From the NCBI RefSeq assembly GCF_900101625.1, contig NZ_FMYZ01000014.1, forward strand, positions 1-64,000: 64,000 nt of DNA. Reading direction: 5' to 3'. Each line of letters starts with the position of its first letter. The stretch's first letter is position 1. The stretch comes from Cupriavidus sp. YR651. Lineage in GTDB: Bacteria; Pseudomonadota; Gammaproteobacteria; Burkholderiales; Burkholderiaceae. This document shows positions 43,274 to 51,760 of the stretch, piece after piece. The translations under genes and the position numbers were made by a program. The notes under the pieces were generated by a model. The model was given only the letters and a program-made list of their open reading frames with translations, did no database searches and had not been told where the DNA came from.

Positions 43274-43708
43274 TCAGACCAGTCCGAGGGCGCGCAGCTT
43301 GGCGTCCGTGGCCGAGTAGGGGCGCTCGCAAATGATCTTGTCCGAATTCGGCGCGAATTCGAAAGTCGCGGCCATGCGTACGCGGAACTTGCGGCCGGAG
43401 GGCGGGAAGATCTTGCCGTTGGCCTTCAGGTCGCCAAGGTGCGTGCCCGAGAGCCAGAACTCGACCAGTACGGTGTCGTCCGCGGCGGCGATGGCGATGA
43501 TCTCGTTGGCCAGGTCGGGGAATGAGGCGCGCGACGAATCGAAGTAGCCTCGCACCTCGTCTTCGCCATCGAACACGGTGCCGGTGGCGTGCATTTCGTA
43601 CCGGGGATGCGCAAAGGTGTCGATCACGGCATCCCAGTCGTGCGTGCATTCGAGGGCCATATGATCACGCACGGTCTGGATGCGCGCGGCGTTCAGGGAT
43701 TCGGACAT
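43274..43708 (-). CDS. NTF2/SnoaL-like protein (paralogue of the one at 51761)
   Basis: A 144-aa cone-fold protein starting MSESLNAARIQTVRDHMALE. Segments YEMHATGTVFDGEDEVRGYF and VLVEFWLSGTHLGDL are shared with the protein at 51761-52267, so the two are paralogues. Such proteins are small ester cyclases, isomerases or dehydratases. GGAG 6 nt ahead favours ATG 43708; ATGs at 43711 and 43720 are alternatives. It follows the SDR gene in the same leftward unit, whose promoter region contains a LacI-type operator. Confidence 0.85.
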   Translation of the reverse strand: MSESLNAARIQTVRDHMALECTHDWDAVIDTFAHPRYEMHATGTVFDGEDEVRGYFDSSRASFPDLANEIIAIAAADDTVLVEFWLSGTHLGDLKANGKIFPPSGRKFRVRMAATFEFAPNSDKIICERPYSATDAKLRALGLV

Positions 43709-43795
43709 CATGTTCTCCATCAGGTATTGCGGGAAGGATTGGCGACTGGCATCGGCTTGCGCTGCGCCAGTCGCTTAAGGGAATGGAACGCGGTG

Positions 43796-44575
43796 TCAGC
43801 GCAACAGCCGCCAGCCGCCGTCAACGGTGAATTCGCCGCCTGTGATGTAGCCGGCCTGGTCCGACGCCAGGAAGGCAATCAGGTTGGCGACATCCTCGGG
43901 CTTGCCTTCGTCGGCGAGCGGAATGCGCCGGCCTGCCGTTCGGGGATCGACACCGCCCGCCGCCTGCCGTTGCTTGTATTGGTCGAAGATGGTTTCGAGC
44001 ATCGGCGTGGCGATCTTGCCGGGGTGGACGGAATTGCAGCGGATCTGGTGGCCGTTTTCGGACCCGGCCAGCGCCACGGTCTTGGTCAGTTGCGTCACCG
44101 CGCCCTTGCTGGCGCCATAGGCGACGCTTTGCAGGGTCGGGTAATACGCACCGACGGAGGCGAGATTGACGATGGCGCCCTTGCCGGTCTTGCGCATTGC
44201 CGCGATGCCTTCGCGGCAGCCCAGGAACGTCCCGTCAAGGTTGACGGCCATGACACGCCGGAAGTCGGCGAGAGTGGTGTTGGCGAGCGTGCCATTGACC
44301 ACATCGCCGACGATGCCGGCCGCATTGACGAGCACGTCGAGCCGCCCATGGCGCTCAAGGATGGCCGCGATCGTGGCTTTCCAATCCGACTCACTGGTGA
44401 CGTCCAGCGCCATGAACTCGGCGCCAATCCGGTCCGCCACCGCGGCACCGTTGCCGCCCGCAAGATCGGCAATGACGACGCGCGCACCGCGCTCCGCCAG
44501 CAGGCGGGCGGTAGCGGCCCCGATGCCGCTCGCGCCGCCGGTCACCAGCGCCACCTGGTCCTTGAACTGAGTCAT
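43796..44575 (-). CDS. SDR-family oxidoreductase
   Basis: A 259-aa classical short-chain dehydrogenase with TGGASGIGAATARLL, NAAGIVGD and an intact catalytic set (NLASVGAYYPTLQSVAYGAS, Lys following: YxxxK present). It likely oxidises or reduces a hydroxyl/carbonyl intermediate with NAD(H). ATG at 44575 has CAGGAG about 10 nt ahead; a longer upstream frame is rejected. It is the first gene of a leftward unit whose control region, shared with the divergent VOC gene, holds two LacI-type operators. Confidence 0.92.
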   Translation of the reverse strand: MTQFKDQVALVTGGASGIGAATARLLAERGARVVIADLAGGNGAAVADRIGAEFMALDVTSESDWKATIAAILERHGRLDVLVNAAGIVGDVVNGTLANTTLADFRRVMAVNLDGTFLGCREGIAAMRKTGKGAIVNLASVGAYYPTLQSVAYGASKGAVTQLTKTVALAGSENGHQIRCNSVHPGKIATPMLETIFDQYKQRQAAGGVDPRTAGRRIPLADEGKPEDVANLIAFLASDQAGYITGGEFTVDGGWRLLR

Positions 44576-44642
44576 CTCGATAGTCTCCTGTGGGTTGTCT
44601 GAAAGCATGGTTTCCTGCACATCATCTGATTTTGTGCTGGAA

Positions 44643-44660
44643 TGAAGAAACGTTTCTACA
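44643..44660. promoter_or_regulatory. LacI-type operator 1 (SDR promoter side)
   Basis: TGAAGAAACGTTTCTACA contains the 12-bp palindrome AGAAACGTTTCT with a central CG, as in PurR/LacI-family sites. It matches the shared consensus TGNNRAAACGTTTCTNCA found at three other places in this cluster. Confidence 0.85.
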
Positions 44661-44743
44661 CGTGGTTATGATTGTTGGTGCCACGAAAGATGCGGGCAAT
44701 CATGGTAAACACTACCAACCTTGATGCAGCGTTGCGGCTATAT

Positions 44744-44761
44744 TGTAAAAACGTTTCTGCA
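44744..44761. promoter_or_regulatory. LacI-type operator 2 (VOC promoter side)
   Basis: TGTAAAAACGTTTCTGCA matches the cluster consensus. It lies 101 bp centre-to-centre from operator 1, within the range for DNA looping, and just upstream of the VOC gene. Confidence 0.82.
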
Positions 44762-44800
44762 AAGGCGGGACGGCAACATTCAGACGACAAGGAGACAGCG

Positions 44801-45343
44801 ATGAGTTATTTGTTCGGCGGCGTCCGGCAGCTTGGCTACGTGGTGAGCGACATTGAGAAGGCCATGGCTCACTGGACGGAAAAGCTGGGCGTCGGGCCGT
44901 GGTTCTACAAGGAAGACGTGGGAACGACGGAATACCGCTACTACGGCAAGCCTGCGACGCCGCCGAAGCTGTCGATCGCGCTGGCCAACTCCGGCGACCT
45001 GCAGATCGAGCTGATCCAGCAGAGGGACGACGCCCCGTCGCTCTACCTGGACTCGCTCAAGCGCAGCGGCGAAGGTGCGCAGCACATCGCCTACTGGACG
45101 GAAGACCGCTTTGACGAAATCGTGGCCCACCTCCTGGAGGCCGGCTATGTAGAGGGGCATGGTGGCCGGATGGGGCCGCGCGGACGCTTTGCCTACTTTG
45201 TGAATCCGGAACTGCCCAGCGGCATGTTCGAGATCTCCGAACTGACCGGTGGCAAGGGCGAGTACTTTGCCGAGGTCAGGCGGGCAGGGCTGGCCTGGGA
45301 TGGCAAGGGACAGGCCATCCACCAGATCGGCGCGCCGCGCTAG
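44801..45343 (+). CDS. VOC/glyoxalase-family protein
   Basis: A 180-aa vicinal-oxygen-chelate protein starting MSYLFGGVRQLGYVVSDIEK, followed by AMAHWTEKLGVGPWFYKED, with a second betaalphabetabetabeta unit (GAQHIAYWTEDRFDEIVAHL). Metal ligands of the glyoxalase type are plausible (His in GAQHIAYW; Glu in FEISELTG). Members include glyoxalases, epimerases and ring-cleavage dioxygenases. AAGGAG lies 8 nt before ATG 44801. Its operator and neighbours place it in the same pathway as the SDR, oxidoreductase and cupins. Confidence 0.88.
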   Translation: MSYLFGGVRQLGYVVSDIEKAMAHWTEKLGVGPWFYKEDVGTTEYRYYGKPATPPKLSIALANSGDLQIELIQQRDDAPSLYLDSLKRSGEGAQHIAYWTEDRFDEIVAHLLEAGYVEGHGGRMGPRGRFAYFVNPELPSGMFEISELTGGKGEYFAEVRRAGLAWDGKGQAIHQIGAPR

Positions 45344-45581
45344 CGCACCGCCTGGCCTGCAGGCCGGCCACTTGCCGGCTGGTTGTTTCTCCGGCGGCAG
45401 GCCCTGAAGAGTCCGCGTCCCCTGGTGAGCTAGAATGCCTGACGTCCAGGAATGACGCGTACTCGTCGCTGGCTCGCCGCGCTGCCGTGGCGGCCGGCGC
45501 TATAAAAGAGCCGGGGAGGGAGTCGATGTTGCAGTCTTGTGTCAGGCCCGTTGCGGCACAACGAATCGCGAAACGTAGCCG

Positions 45582-46613
45582 ATGAAGCCACGCATCACGA
45601 TCCGTGAGGTTGCCAAGGAGGCCGGTGTTTCGATTGGCACGGCGTCCCGCGCGCTCAATCGGGCCGGACGCGTCAGCGAAGCCGCGATCGCCGCGGTTAC
45701 CAAGGCGGCGCGGCAACTGGGGTACGAACCCGACGCCATCGCGCAGAGCATGCGCACGCGCTCGTCCGGCGCCATCGGCCTGATCGTGTCGGATCTCGCC
45801 AACCCGCTTTACGCCAGGATCATCACTTCCGTCGAGGCCGCGCTGCAGGCAGCCGGGTACGCGTTGCTGATCGCCAGCACGCATAACGACGGGAAACGCG
45901 AAAAGAACCTGATCGACCTGTTCCGCCGCCGACGCGTGGATGGCCTGATCCTGGGGCCCTGCGAGACGGAAAATCCCAAGCTGCTGGAGCAACTCTCCCA
46001 GGAGATGCCGGTCATCGCACTCGACCGCGATTTCGGCCCGACCGGCACCGGTGTCTATGTCGATCACTACACCGGCGCGCTGCAGGCGACCCGCTACCTG
46101 CTGAACCTGGGCCACACACGCATCGCGCTGCTGACGCCGGGCAGCGTACTGCGTCCGGGCCGGGAACGTATCGCCGGCTTCAAGGCGGCATACAAGGAGC
46201 AGGATCTTGAACCGGTGCCGAAACTGATCCGATGCGAGAAATCCGCAATGGATTTCGCGTTTACCGAAGCGCTCTCGCTGCTGTCCGGATCCGATGCGCC
46301 CACGGCCTTCATGTGCCTCGGCACGCGCATCCTGGCCGGGGTGTTGCAGGCGATGCGGCATACCGGCAGGACAGCCCCCGGGGATGTGAGCGTGATCAGC
46401 ATCGGCGACACAGACTTGTCGCAGCTATTCAGCCCGTCCATCACGTCGTTGACGTGGGACCTGGAGATCGTCGGCACCGTGCTCGCGCAGCTCATGCTCA
46501 AGCAACTGGAACGCGACGCAGACATCGAACCCGAGACCATCGTGATTACCACGCAACTCGTGCTCCGCGAGTCATGTGGCCCCGCCACCGCGCGCAAGAA
46601 AGCCACCGCGTAG
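45582..46613 (+). CDS. LacI-family transcriptional regulator
   Basis: A 343-aa repressor with N-terminal DNA-binding domain (ITIREVAKEAGVSIGTASRA, hinge region AIAQSMRTRSSGAIGLIVSD) and a periplasmic-binding-like effector domain (residues 60-330). The protein's class explains the AAACGTTT-centred palindromes at 44643, 44744, 46697 and 47896, so it is the likely repressor of all four flanking promoters. The inducer is unknown; the effector fold usually binds a sugar or small acid. No operator is seen directly before its own gene. Confidence 0.93.
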   Translation: MKPRITIREVAKEAGVSIGTASRALNRAGRVSEAAIAAVTKAARQLGYEPDAIAQSMRTRSSGAIGLIVSDLANPLYARIITSVEAALQAAGYALLIASTHNDGKREKNLIDLFRRRRVDGLILGPCETENPKLLEQLSQEMPVIALDRDFGPTGTGVYVDHYTGALQATRYLLNLGHTRIALLTPGSVLRPGRERIAGFKAAYKEQDLEPVPKLIRCEKSAMDFAFTEALSLLSGSDAPTAFMCLGTRILAGVLQAMRHTGRTAPGDVSVISIGDTDLSQLFSPSITSLTWDLEIVGTVLAQLMLKQLERDADIEPETIVITTQLVLRESCGPATARKKATA

Positions 46614-46642
46614 CCGCTGCGCCATCCGTTCCCGGGTCAGCA

Positions 46643-46673
46643 ATGCCGCCTTCATTCGAGGCGGCATTTTTTT
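46643..46673 (+). terminator. Terminator of the LacI-family gene
   Basis: ATGCCGCC and GGCGGCAT pair around a 9-nt loop, followed by seven Ts. Confidence 0.88.
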
Positions 46674-46686
46674 GTCCAGCGAGTCC

Positions 46687-46716
46687 TTGCTCAAACTGCG
46701 AAAACGTTTCTACAAT
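46687..46716 (+). promoter_or_regulatory. Promoter of the quinone-oxidoreductase gene with embedded operator
   Basis: TTGCTC (46687-46692) and TACAAT (46711-46716) are 18 bp apart. Operator 3 (TGCGAAAACGTTTCTACA, 46697-46714) fills the spacer and part of the -10, a classic repressor position. Confidence 0.78.
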
Positions 46717-46788
46717 GGACACACCATGCGTGGTGACGACGTGACAGCGTGACTGCGTTCCAGACCTATACGACAGGAGACACATGCA

Positions 46789-47766
46789 ATGAAAGCTGCG
46801 ATTCGCGGTGAGACGGGACTTGCTTTTGCAGAGTTGGAGATCCCTCGACCCAAGCCCACTGAAATCCTCGTGAAAGTCCGCGCCAGTTCCCTGAATCGCG
46901 CCGACTTGTCGCTGGTCGACGGGAAGGCGCACGGGGCCGCCGGCGGGACCGGTACGCCGCTGGGCCTGGAATGGTCGGGGGATGTAGTGGAGGTAGGCGC
47001 GGACGTCACGACGTACCGGGTGGGCGACAAGGTGATGTGCTCCGGCCTCGGCGGCTTTGCCGAGTACGCGGTCACGGATTGGCGGCGCGCCTTCCCGTTT
47101 CCGGACCCGGAGATGGACTACGAGACCGGCGCCTGCCTGTCCGTCGCACTGCGCACGACCCATACGGCGATGCGTCATCTGGCCGGGCTTGAAGCCGGGC
47201 AGACCGTGATGGTGCTGGGCGCTTCCTCTGGCGTTGGTCTGATGGCCTTGCAGGTGGCAAAGCATTTTGGCGCCAGCCTGGTCATCGGCACGTCGACGAA
47301 GCCCGATCGCCGCGCACGCCTGGCAGCGTTTGGCGCCGACATCGCGCTCGACAGCAACGACCCTAACTGGGGGAAGGCCGTGCTGGAGCACACCGATGGT
47401 CGCGGCGTGGATCTGCTGGTCGATTTCCTGGCCGGGCCGTTTATCAACGACAGCATGCGCGCGGTGAAGATCGGCGGACGCATCGTCAATATCGGCCGGA
47501 TGGCAGGGGAGAGCGGAGAATTCGACTTCGATCTCCATTCGTTGCGCCGCATCCAGTACCTCGGCATGACCTTCCGGACCCGCACCGTCGAGGATTTCGG
47601 CGAGATTGCCGAACGCGTGCAACGCGACTTCTGGCCGGCTCTGCGGCAAGGACAGCTTCGCCTGCCGATCGATGTCAGGCTGCCGCTGGACCGTGTCGCC
47701 GAGGCTTGCGAGATGATGCGCAGGAACACGCATTTCGGAAAGATCGTTCTGACGCAGGGCGCATAA
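46789..47766 (+). CDS. Zinc-independent MDR-family quinone/enoyl oxidoreductase
   Basis: A 325-aa medium-chain dehydrogenase/reductase. The catalytic GroES-like half has VRASSLNRADLSLVDG and PLGLEWSGDVVEVG; the Rossmann half has VMVLGASSGVGLMALQVAK. The zinc ligands of alcohol dehydrogenases are absent, pointing to NADPH:quinone or enone reduction. It is monocistronic in view, with LacI-type operator 3 inside its promoter, tying it to the cluster regulator. Confidence 0.92.
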   Translation: MKAAIRGETGLAFAELEIPRPKPTEILVKVRASSLNRADLSLVDGKAHGAAGGTGTPLGLEWSGDVVEVGADVTTYRVGDKVMCSGLGGFAEYAVTDWRRAFPFPDPEMDYETGACLSVALRTTHTAMRHLAGLEAGQTVMVLGASSGVGLMALQVAKHFGASLVIGTSTKPDRRARLAAFGADIALDSNDPNWGKAVLEHTDGRGVDLLVDFLAGPFINDSMRAVKIGGRIVNIGRMAGESGEFDFDLHSLRRIQYLGMTFRTRTVEDFGEIAERVQRDFWPALRQGQLRLPIDVRLPLDRVAEACEMMRRNTHFGKIVLTQGA

Positions 47767-47895
47767 GCCTCGCGCGACGCCCGAGCTGGCGACCTCCGCC
47801 AGCCCTCCGTGCACGCGCTCCGGCGCGCGCACAATCCTCACAAAATTCTCACGGGTTTACCACCATTTGATTTGCGCTCTCGCCATCGCACAATT

Positions 47896-47913
47896 TGTGG
47901 AAACGTTTCTTCT
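47896..47913. promoter_or_regulatory. LacI-type operator 4 (Bug receptor promoter)
   Basis: TGTGGAAACGTTTCTTCT matches the cluster consensus except in the last two positions. It lies 79-96 bp before the start of the first Bug receptor gene. Confidence 0.8.
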
Positions 47914-47991
47914 CGTTCCAGAAAATGCCACGTCCGATGGCAAGCGAACACGGAGCGATGAACGCGTGAAAGACAGAAGTTGGAGACAAAG

Positions 47992-48960
47992 ATGAAGACC
48001 TACGCCGCCCTCGGTTTCCTCGCAGCAGTCGTGTTGTCCTTTGGCGCGCAGGCGCAGGGCGAAGCCAGCTATCCGAACCGGCCGATCCGCCTGATTGTCC
48101 CGACCGCGCCGGGCGGCGGTGGCGACGTGTTCGCCAGAATCCTCGCGGACCAGCTCGGCCGGCGCCTGAAGCAGCCGCTTGTCGTCGAGAACAACGCCGG
48201 CGCGGCCGGCACCATCGCGATCGGCCAGCTCGCACGGGCCACGCCGGATGGCTACACGATCGGCCTTGGCACGATGACGACGACCACGCTGGCCCCGGCC
48301 GTCTACCAGGCGCTGCCCTATGACCCGGTCAAGGACCTGACGACCATCGCCCGCGTGGGAACGTCACCGATCATCCTGGTCGCCACCAAGGACTTTCCCG
48401 CCAACAACCTGAAGGAACTCGTGGCCGTGGCGAAGAAGAGCGCGTCGCCGCTGCAGTTCGGCACCTGGGGACTGGGCTCCACCGGACACTTCTGCGCGGA
48501 GGTGCTGGCGCAGAAAACCGGTATCAAGCTGGACCACATCCCGTTCAAGGGCACCTCGCCGGTGGTGACGGCCATGTTGGGCGGCGTGGTGAAGCTGGCC
48601 TGGCTGGACATCGGCAGCGGCACCTCGGCGGTGAAGACCGGCAAGATCAAGCCGCTGGCCATGTGCACGCGTCGCACCGCGAATTTCCCCAATGTGCCTA
48701 CCTACAAGGAGCAGGGGGTCGATTTCGACCAGTGGACGGGCTGGGCGATGTTCGCGCCCGCGGGCCTGCCAAAGCCGATCACGGAAAAGCTTGCGGCAGC
48801 CGTGCAGGAGACGCTCAAGGATCCGGCGGTGACGAGCAAGATGGCCGATCTCGGCATCACGCCTGACTACGTCGCCGGCAGCGAACAGGCCGCGATCAAT
48901 GCGCGCGATATCGACGTGTGGAAGCGCGTCGCCCGCGAAGCCAACATCAAGCTCGACTAA
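47992..48960 (+). CDS. Bug/TctC-family periplasmic solute receptor (copy 1)
   Basis: A 322-aa tripartite tricarboxylate transporter receptor-type protein with signal peptide MKTYAALGFLAAVVLSFG (cleaved near AQAQG) and family motifs YPNRPIRLIVPTAPGGGGDV, then ENNAGAAGTIAIGQLARATP and PDGYTI. These bind carboxylates or aromatic acids in the periplasm. No TctA/TctB membrane genes are adjacent, so it is an orphan receptor or a sensor. GGAG 7 nt before ATG 47992 fixes the start over a TTG at 47980. The receptor at 49549 is a close paralogue. Confidence 0.92.
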   Translation: MKTYAALGFLAAVVLSFGAQAQGEASYPNRPIRLIVPTAPGGGGDVFARILADQLGRRLKQPLVVENNAGAAGTIAIGQLARATPDGYTIGLGTMTTTTLAPAVYQALPYDPVKDLTTIARVGTSPIILVATKDFPANNLKELVAVAKKSASPLQFGTWGLGSTGHFCAEVLAQKTGIKLDHIPFKGTSPVVTAMLGGVVKLAWLDIGSGTSAVKTGKIKPLAMCTRRTANFPNVPTYKEQGVDFDQWTGWAMFAPAGLPKPITEKLAAAVQETLKDPAVTSKMADLGITPDYVAGSEQAAINARDIDVWKRVAREANIKLD

Positions 48961-48992
48961 AACATTCCTATCCATCTCTCCTGGAGGTAGCC

Positions 48993-49499
48993 ATGCCATT
49001 GCCGAAGGTTGTCACGCACCAGGACCGGCTCTTGTCGGTCAACATCAACGAATCGCACGAGTTTCCCGGCTCCGAGCCGGGCTCGACCATCATTCCGCTG
49101 TTCCTCGATCGCGAAAACGGCGTCTGGGTGCTCTACGGCAAGTTCGAGCCGGGCACGACGCTCCCGCCCCATTTCCACACCGGCACCGTGCACTTCTTCA
49201 CGACCAAGGGGCAGTGGAACTACATCGAGTATCCCGAGGACCCGCAAACCGCAGGCAGCTACCTGTATGAGCCCGGCGGCTCGGTGCATACCTTCTCCGT
49301 GCCCGCCGATGCGAAGGAGCCCGCTGAAGGCTTCATGGTTGTCTACGGTGCCAATGTGATCTTCTCCGAAGGCGAATTCCAGAGTGTCCGCGACGCCGGC
49401 GCGATCGAAGAGGGCATCCTCGCGGCCGCACGCAAGGCCGGGATTCCGGTGCCGCGCTACATCCGCCCCAAGGGGGGCGCGGAGTTCTCCGTGGGCTGA
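48993..49499 (+). CDS. Cupin, 2,4'-dihydroxyacetophenone dioxygenase-like (copy 1)
   Basis: A 168-aa cupin. The metal-binding motif reads LPPHFHTGTVHFFTTKGQW (His residues of cupin motif 1) with the second motif GGSVHTFSVPADA; overall layout resembles 2,4'-dihydroxyacetophenone dioxygenase, an Fe(II) enzyme that cleaves an aryl ketone carbon-carbon bond. Function is inferred from pattern. CTGGAGG lies 6 nt before ATG 48993. It lies between the two Bug receptor genes, 32 bp after the first, and is a paralogue of the cupin at 51212. Confidence 0.85.
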   Translation: MPLPKVVTHQDRLLSVNINESHEFPGSEPGSTIIPLFLDRENGVWVLYGKFEPGTTLPPHFHTGTVHFFTTKGQWNYIEYPEDPQTAGSYLYEPGGSVHTFSVPADAKEPAEGFMVVYGANVIFSEGEFQSVRDAGAIEEGILAAARKAGIPVPRYIRPKGGAEFSVG

Positions 49500-49548
49500 A
49501 GCGTTCCCGGAGCTGGCAGGTCAGAACAAAACACAGGAGACAACTGTC

Positions 49549-50520
49549 ATGAAGCCTTCCCTCTGCAGCAGCCTCGCGGCGATCTGCATGTCGCTTGCCA
49601 CGGTCGCCTTTGGCCAGCCCACCGGCGACTATCCCACCCGCCCGGTCAAGCTGATCGTGCCCTCTGCCGCCGGCGGGGGCGCGGACGCCTTTGGCCGGCT
49701 GCTGGGCGATCAACTGAGCAAGCGCCTGAAGCAGCCGTTTGTCGTGGAGAACATCGCCGGCGCGGCCGGAACGATTGCCATCGGACAACTGGCGCACGCC
49801 AGGCCCGATGGCTACACGATCGCACTGGGCACGATGACCACGACCACGCTGGCGCCGGCGGTCTACCACCAGCTGCCTTACGATCCGGTCAAGGGCCTGA
49901 CCACGCTGGCACGGGTCGGCACCTCGCCGATCATCCTGGTCGCCACCACCGACCTGCCCGCCAACAACCTCAAGGAATTGATCGAATTGGCGAAGCGCAG
50001 CCAGAAACCGATCCAGTTCGGCACCTGGGGCCAGGGCTCGACCGGCCACTTCTGTGCCGAAGTACTGGCGCAGAAGGCGGGCATCAAGCTGGACCATATC
50101 CCGTTCAAGGGTGGTGCCGCGGTCATGACGGCCATGATGGGCGATGTCATCAAGGTCGGCTGGCTCGATATCGGCTCCGGCACGGCCGCGGTGAAGACGG
50201 GCAAGATCAAGCCGCTGGCGATGTGCACGCGGCGGACTGCCAACTTCCCGAACGTTGCCACCTACAAGGAGCAGGGCGTCGACTTCGATCAATGGACCGG
50301 CTGGGCGATGTACGCGCCGGCCGGCGTGCCGAAGCCGATCGTCGACAAGATCGCGGCGGCACTGAAGGACACGCTGCAGGATCCCTCCGTCATGGCGAAG
50401 ATGAACGACTGGGGCATCACACCCGACTATCTTGGCGGCGCGGAGCAGGCCGCCGTCAACGTGCGGGAGATCGAGGTCTGGAAGCGCGTGGCGCGGGAGG
50501 CCAACATCACGTTGGATTGA
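49549..50520 (+). CDS. Bug/TctC-family periplasmic solute receptor (copy 2)
   Basis: A 323-aa paralogue of the receptor at 47992: the two are alike along their whole length (for example LGTMTTTTLAPAVY, GSTGHFCAEVLAQK, ANFPNV and QGVDFDQWTGWAM are shared). Signal peptide MKPSLCSSLAAICMSLATVA ends near FGQP. CAGGAG precedes the ATG. Close similarity within 1.6 kb indicates a tandem duplication with retained function or altered ligand range. Confidence 0.92.
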   Translation: MKPSLCSSLAAICMSLATVAFGQPTGDYPTRPVKLIVPSAAGGGADAFGRLLGDQLSKRLKQPFVVENIAGAAGTIAIGQLAHARPDGYTIALGTMTTTTLAPAVYHQLPYDPVKGLTTLARVGTSPIILVATTDLPANNLKELIELAKRSQKPIQFGTWGQGSTGHFCAEVLAQKAGIKLDHIPFKGGAAVMTAMMGDVIKVGWLDIGSGTAAVKTGKIKPLAMCTRRTANFPNVATYKEQGVDFDQWTGWAMYAPAGVPKPIVDKIAAALKDTLQDPSVMAKMNDWGITPDYLGGAEQAAVNVREIEVWKRVAREANITLD

Positions 50521-50525
50521 CGGCC

Positions 50526-51203
50526 ATGCCAGGCGTCGCGGAAGCCCGCCGCCATGGTGGCGAGGCACTGCTGTCCCCCGAGCTGGAGGCTGCGTTGCGC
50601 GCCAACGTCATGCGCCGGCAACTGGCGAGGAACGAAGTGCTGTTCACCTACGGCTCCTCGCCGGAGGCGCTGTTCTGCGTGGCGCGCGGACGCATACGCT
50701 TCAGCGTCACGGCGGCCAACGGCCGTGAAGCCGTTCTCAGCGTGCTGGAGCCTGGGCAATGGTTCGGCGAGGTCTCGTTGTTCATGGATGCGCCCCGCGT
50801 CTACGATGCGCGCGCGGTGGTCGATTGCGAGGTGCTCGTGGTGCCCGCGCAGGCGTTCCATGCCATCGTCGATCACCGCCCGGCGTTCCTGATGGAATTC
50901 ACGCAACTGATCTGCTCGCGCTATCGCTGGGCGCTGGAGTGGATCGACGAGACGATCCTGCAACCGTTGCCGGTACGGCTGGCGCGCCGCCTGCTGGCGG
51001 CGCAGCATGCGCACGCGCTGTCGGAGGCGGCCGACGGGGATGCGGCGCTGCACTTGTCTCAGGAGGACCTGGGGCACATGCTGGGCGTCTCCCGCCAGAG
51101 CATCAACCGGCAGCTCAAGGCGTGGGAAGCCCAGGGGATCCTGCGGCTCGACTACGGCAGCGTCACCCTGCTGGACCAGGACGCCTTGCGGCGCCTGGCC
51201 TGA
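50526..51203 (+). CDS. Crp/Fnr-family regulator
   Basis: A 225-aa regulator with an N-terminal cyclic-nucleotide-binding-like beta-roll (YGSSPEALFCVARGRIRFSV, GQWFGEVSLFMDAP) and a C-terminal winged helix (LHLSQEDLGHMLGVSRQSIN, then RQLKAWEAQGILRLDYG). No N-terminal cysteine cluster, so it is not an Fnr-type oxygen sensor. ATG at 50526 lies 5 nt after the Bug receptor stop, so the two are co-transcribed and probably coupled. It may regulate the adjacent convergent cupin/NTF2 unit. Confidence 0.9.
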   Translation: MPGVAEARRHGGEALLSPELEAALRANVMRRQLARNEVLFTYGSSPEALFCVARGRIRFSVTAANGREAVLSVLEPGQWFGEVSLFMDAPRVYDARAVVDCEVLVVPAQAFHAIVDHRPAFLMEFTQLICSRYRWALEWIDETILQPLPVRLARRLLAAQHAHALSEAADGDAALHLSQEDLGHMLGVSRQSINRQLKAWEAQGILRLDYGSVTLLDQDALRRLA

Positions 51204-51211
51204 CGCGCTGG

Positions 51212-51721
51212 TTACTTCGCGCTGGCAAATTCCGCGCCGCCTCTGGGGCGGATGTACTTTGGCATCGGCATGGCGCCCAGCTTCACGGCAGCCAGCAGTG
51301 CCGCCTCGATGGCGCCGGCATCCATGATGCTGTGGTACTCGCCATTGACGAAGTTGATGTTGGCGCCATGGACCACCATCAGGCCTTCGGCCGGCTCGCT
51401 GGCATCGGCCGGCACCATGAAGGTGTGCATGGAGCCACCGGGTTCGAACAGGTAGCTGCCCGCCGTCTGCGGATCGTCCGGATACTCGGCGTAATGCCAC
51501 ATGCCGCGCGTGGTGTAGAAATGCACCGTGCCCGTATGGAAATGCGTGGGCAAGACCGTGCCCGGTTCGAATTTTCCGAAGAGCACCCAGACCCCGTTCT
51601 CGCGATCCAGGAACAGTGGGGTGATGGTGGTTCCCGGCACTTCCGTCGGCAGGCGCGGGACTTGGTTGGTGTTGATCGTCAGCAGGTGTTCCTGATGGGT
51701 CGTGGCTTCCGGCAAAGGCAT
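51212..51721 (-). CDS. Cupin, 2,4'-dihydroxyacetophenone dioxygenase-like (copy 2)
   Basis: A 169-aa paralogue of the cupin at 48993 with the same motif layout: LPTHFHTGTVHFYTTRGMW and GGSMHTFMVPADA. The C-terminus YIRPRGGAEFASAK also matches. It lies 39 bp after the NTF2-like gene in a leftward unit and is convergent with the Crp/Fnr gene, 8 bp apart. Substrate is unknown; it probably acts on a related aromatic ketone. Confidence 0.85.
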   Translation of the reverse strand: MPLPEATTHQEHLLTINTNQVPRLPTEVPGTTITPLFLDRENGVWVLFGKFEPGTVLPTHFHTGTVHFYTTRGMWHYAEYPDDPQTAGSYLFEPGGSMHTFMVPADASEPAEGLMVVHGANINFVNGEYHSIMDAGAIEAALLAAVKLGAMPMPKYIRPRGGAEFASAK

Positions 51722-51760
51722 GTCGATGTCTCCGTGGCAATCGTGATCGGTGATGGCGAC

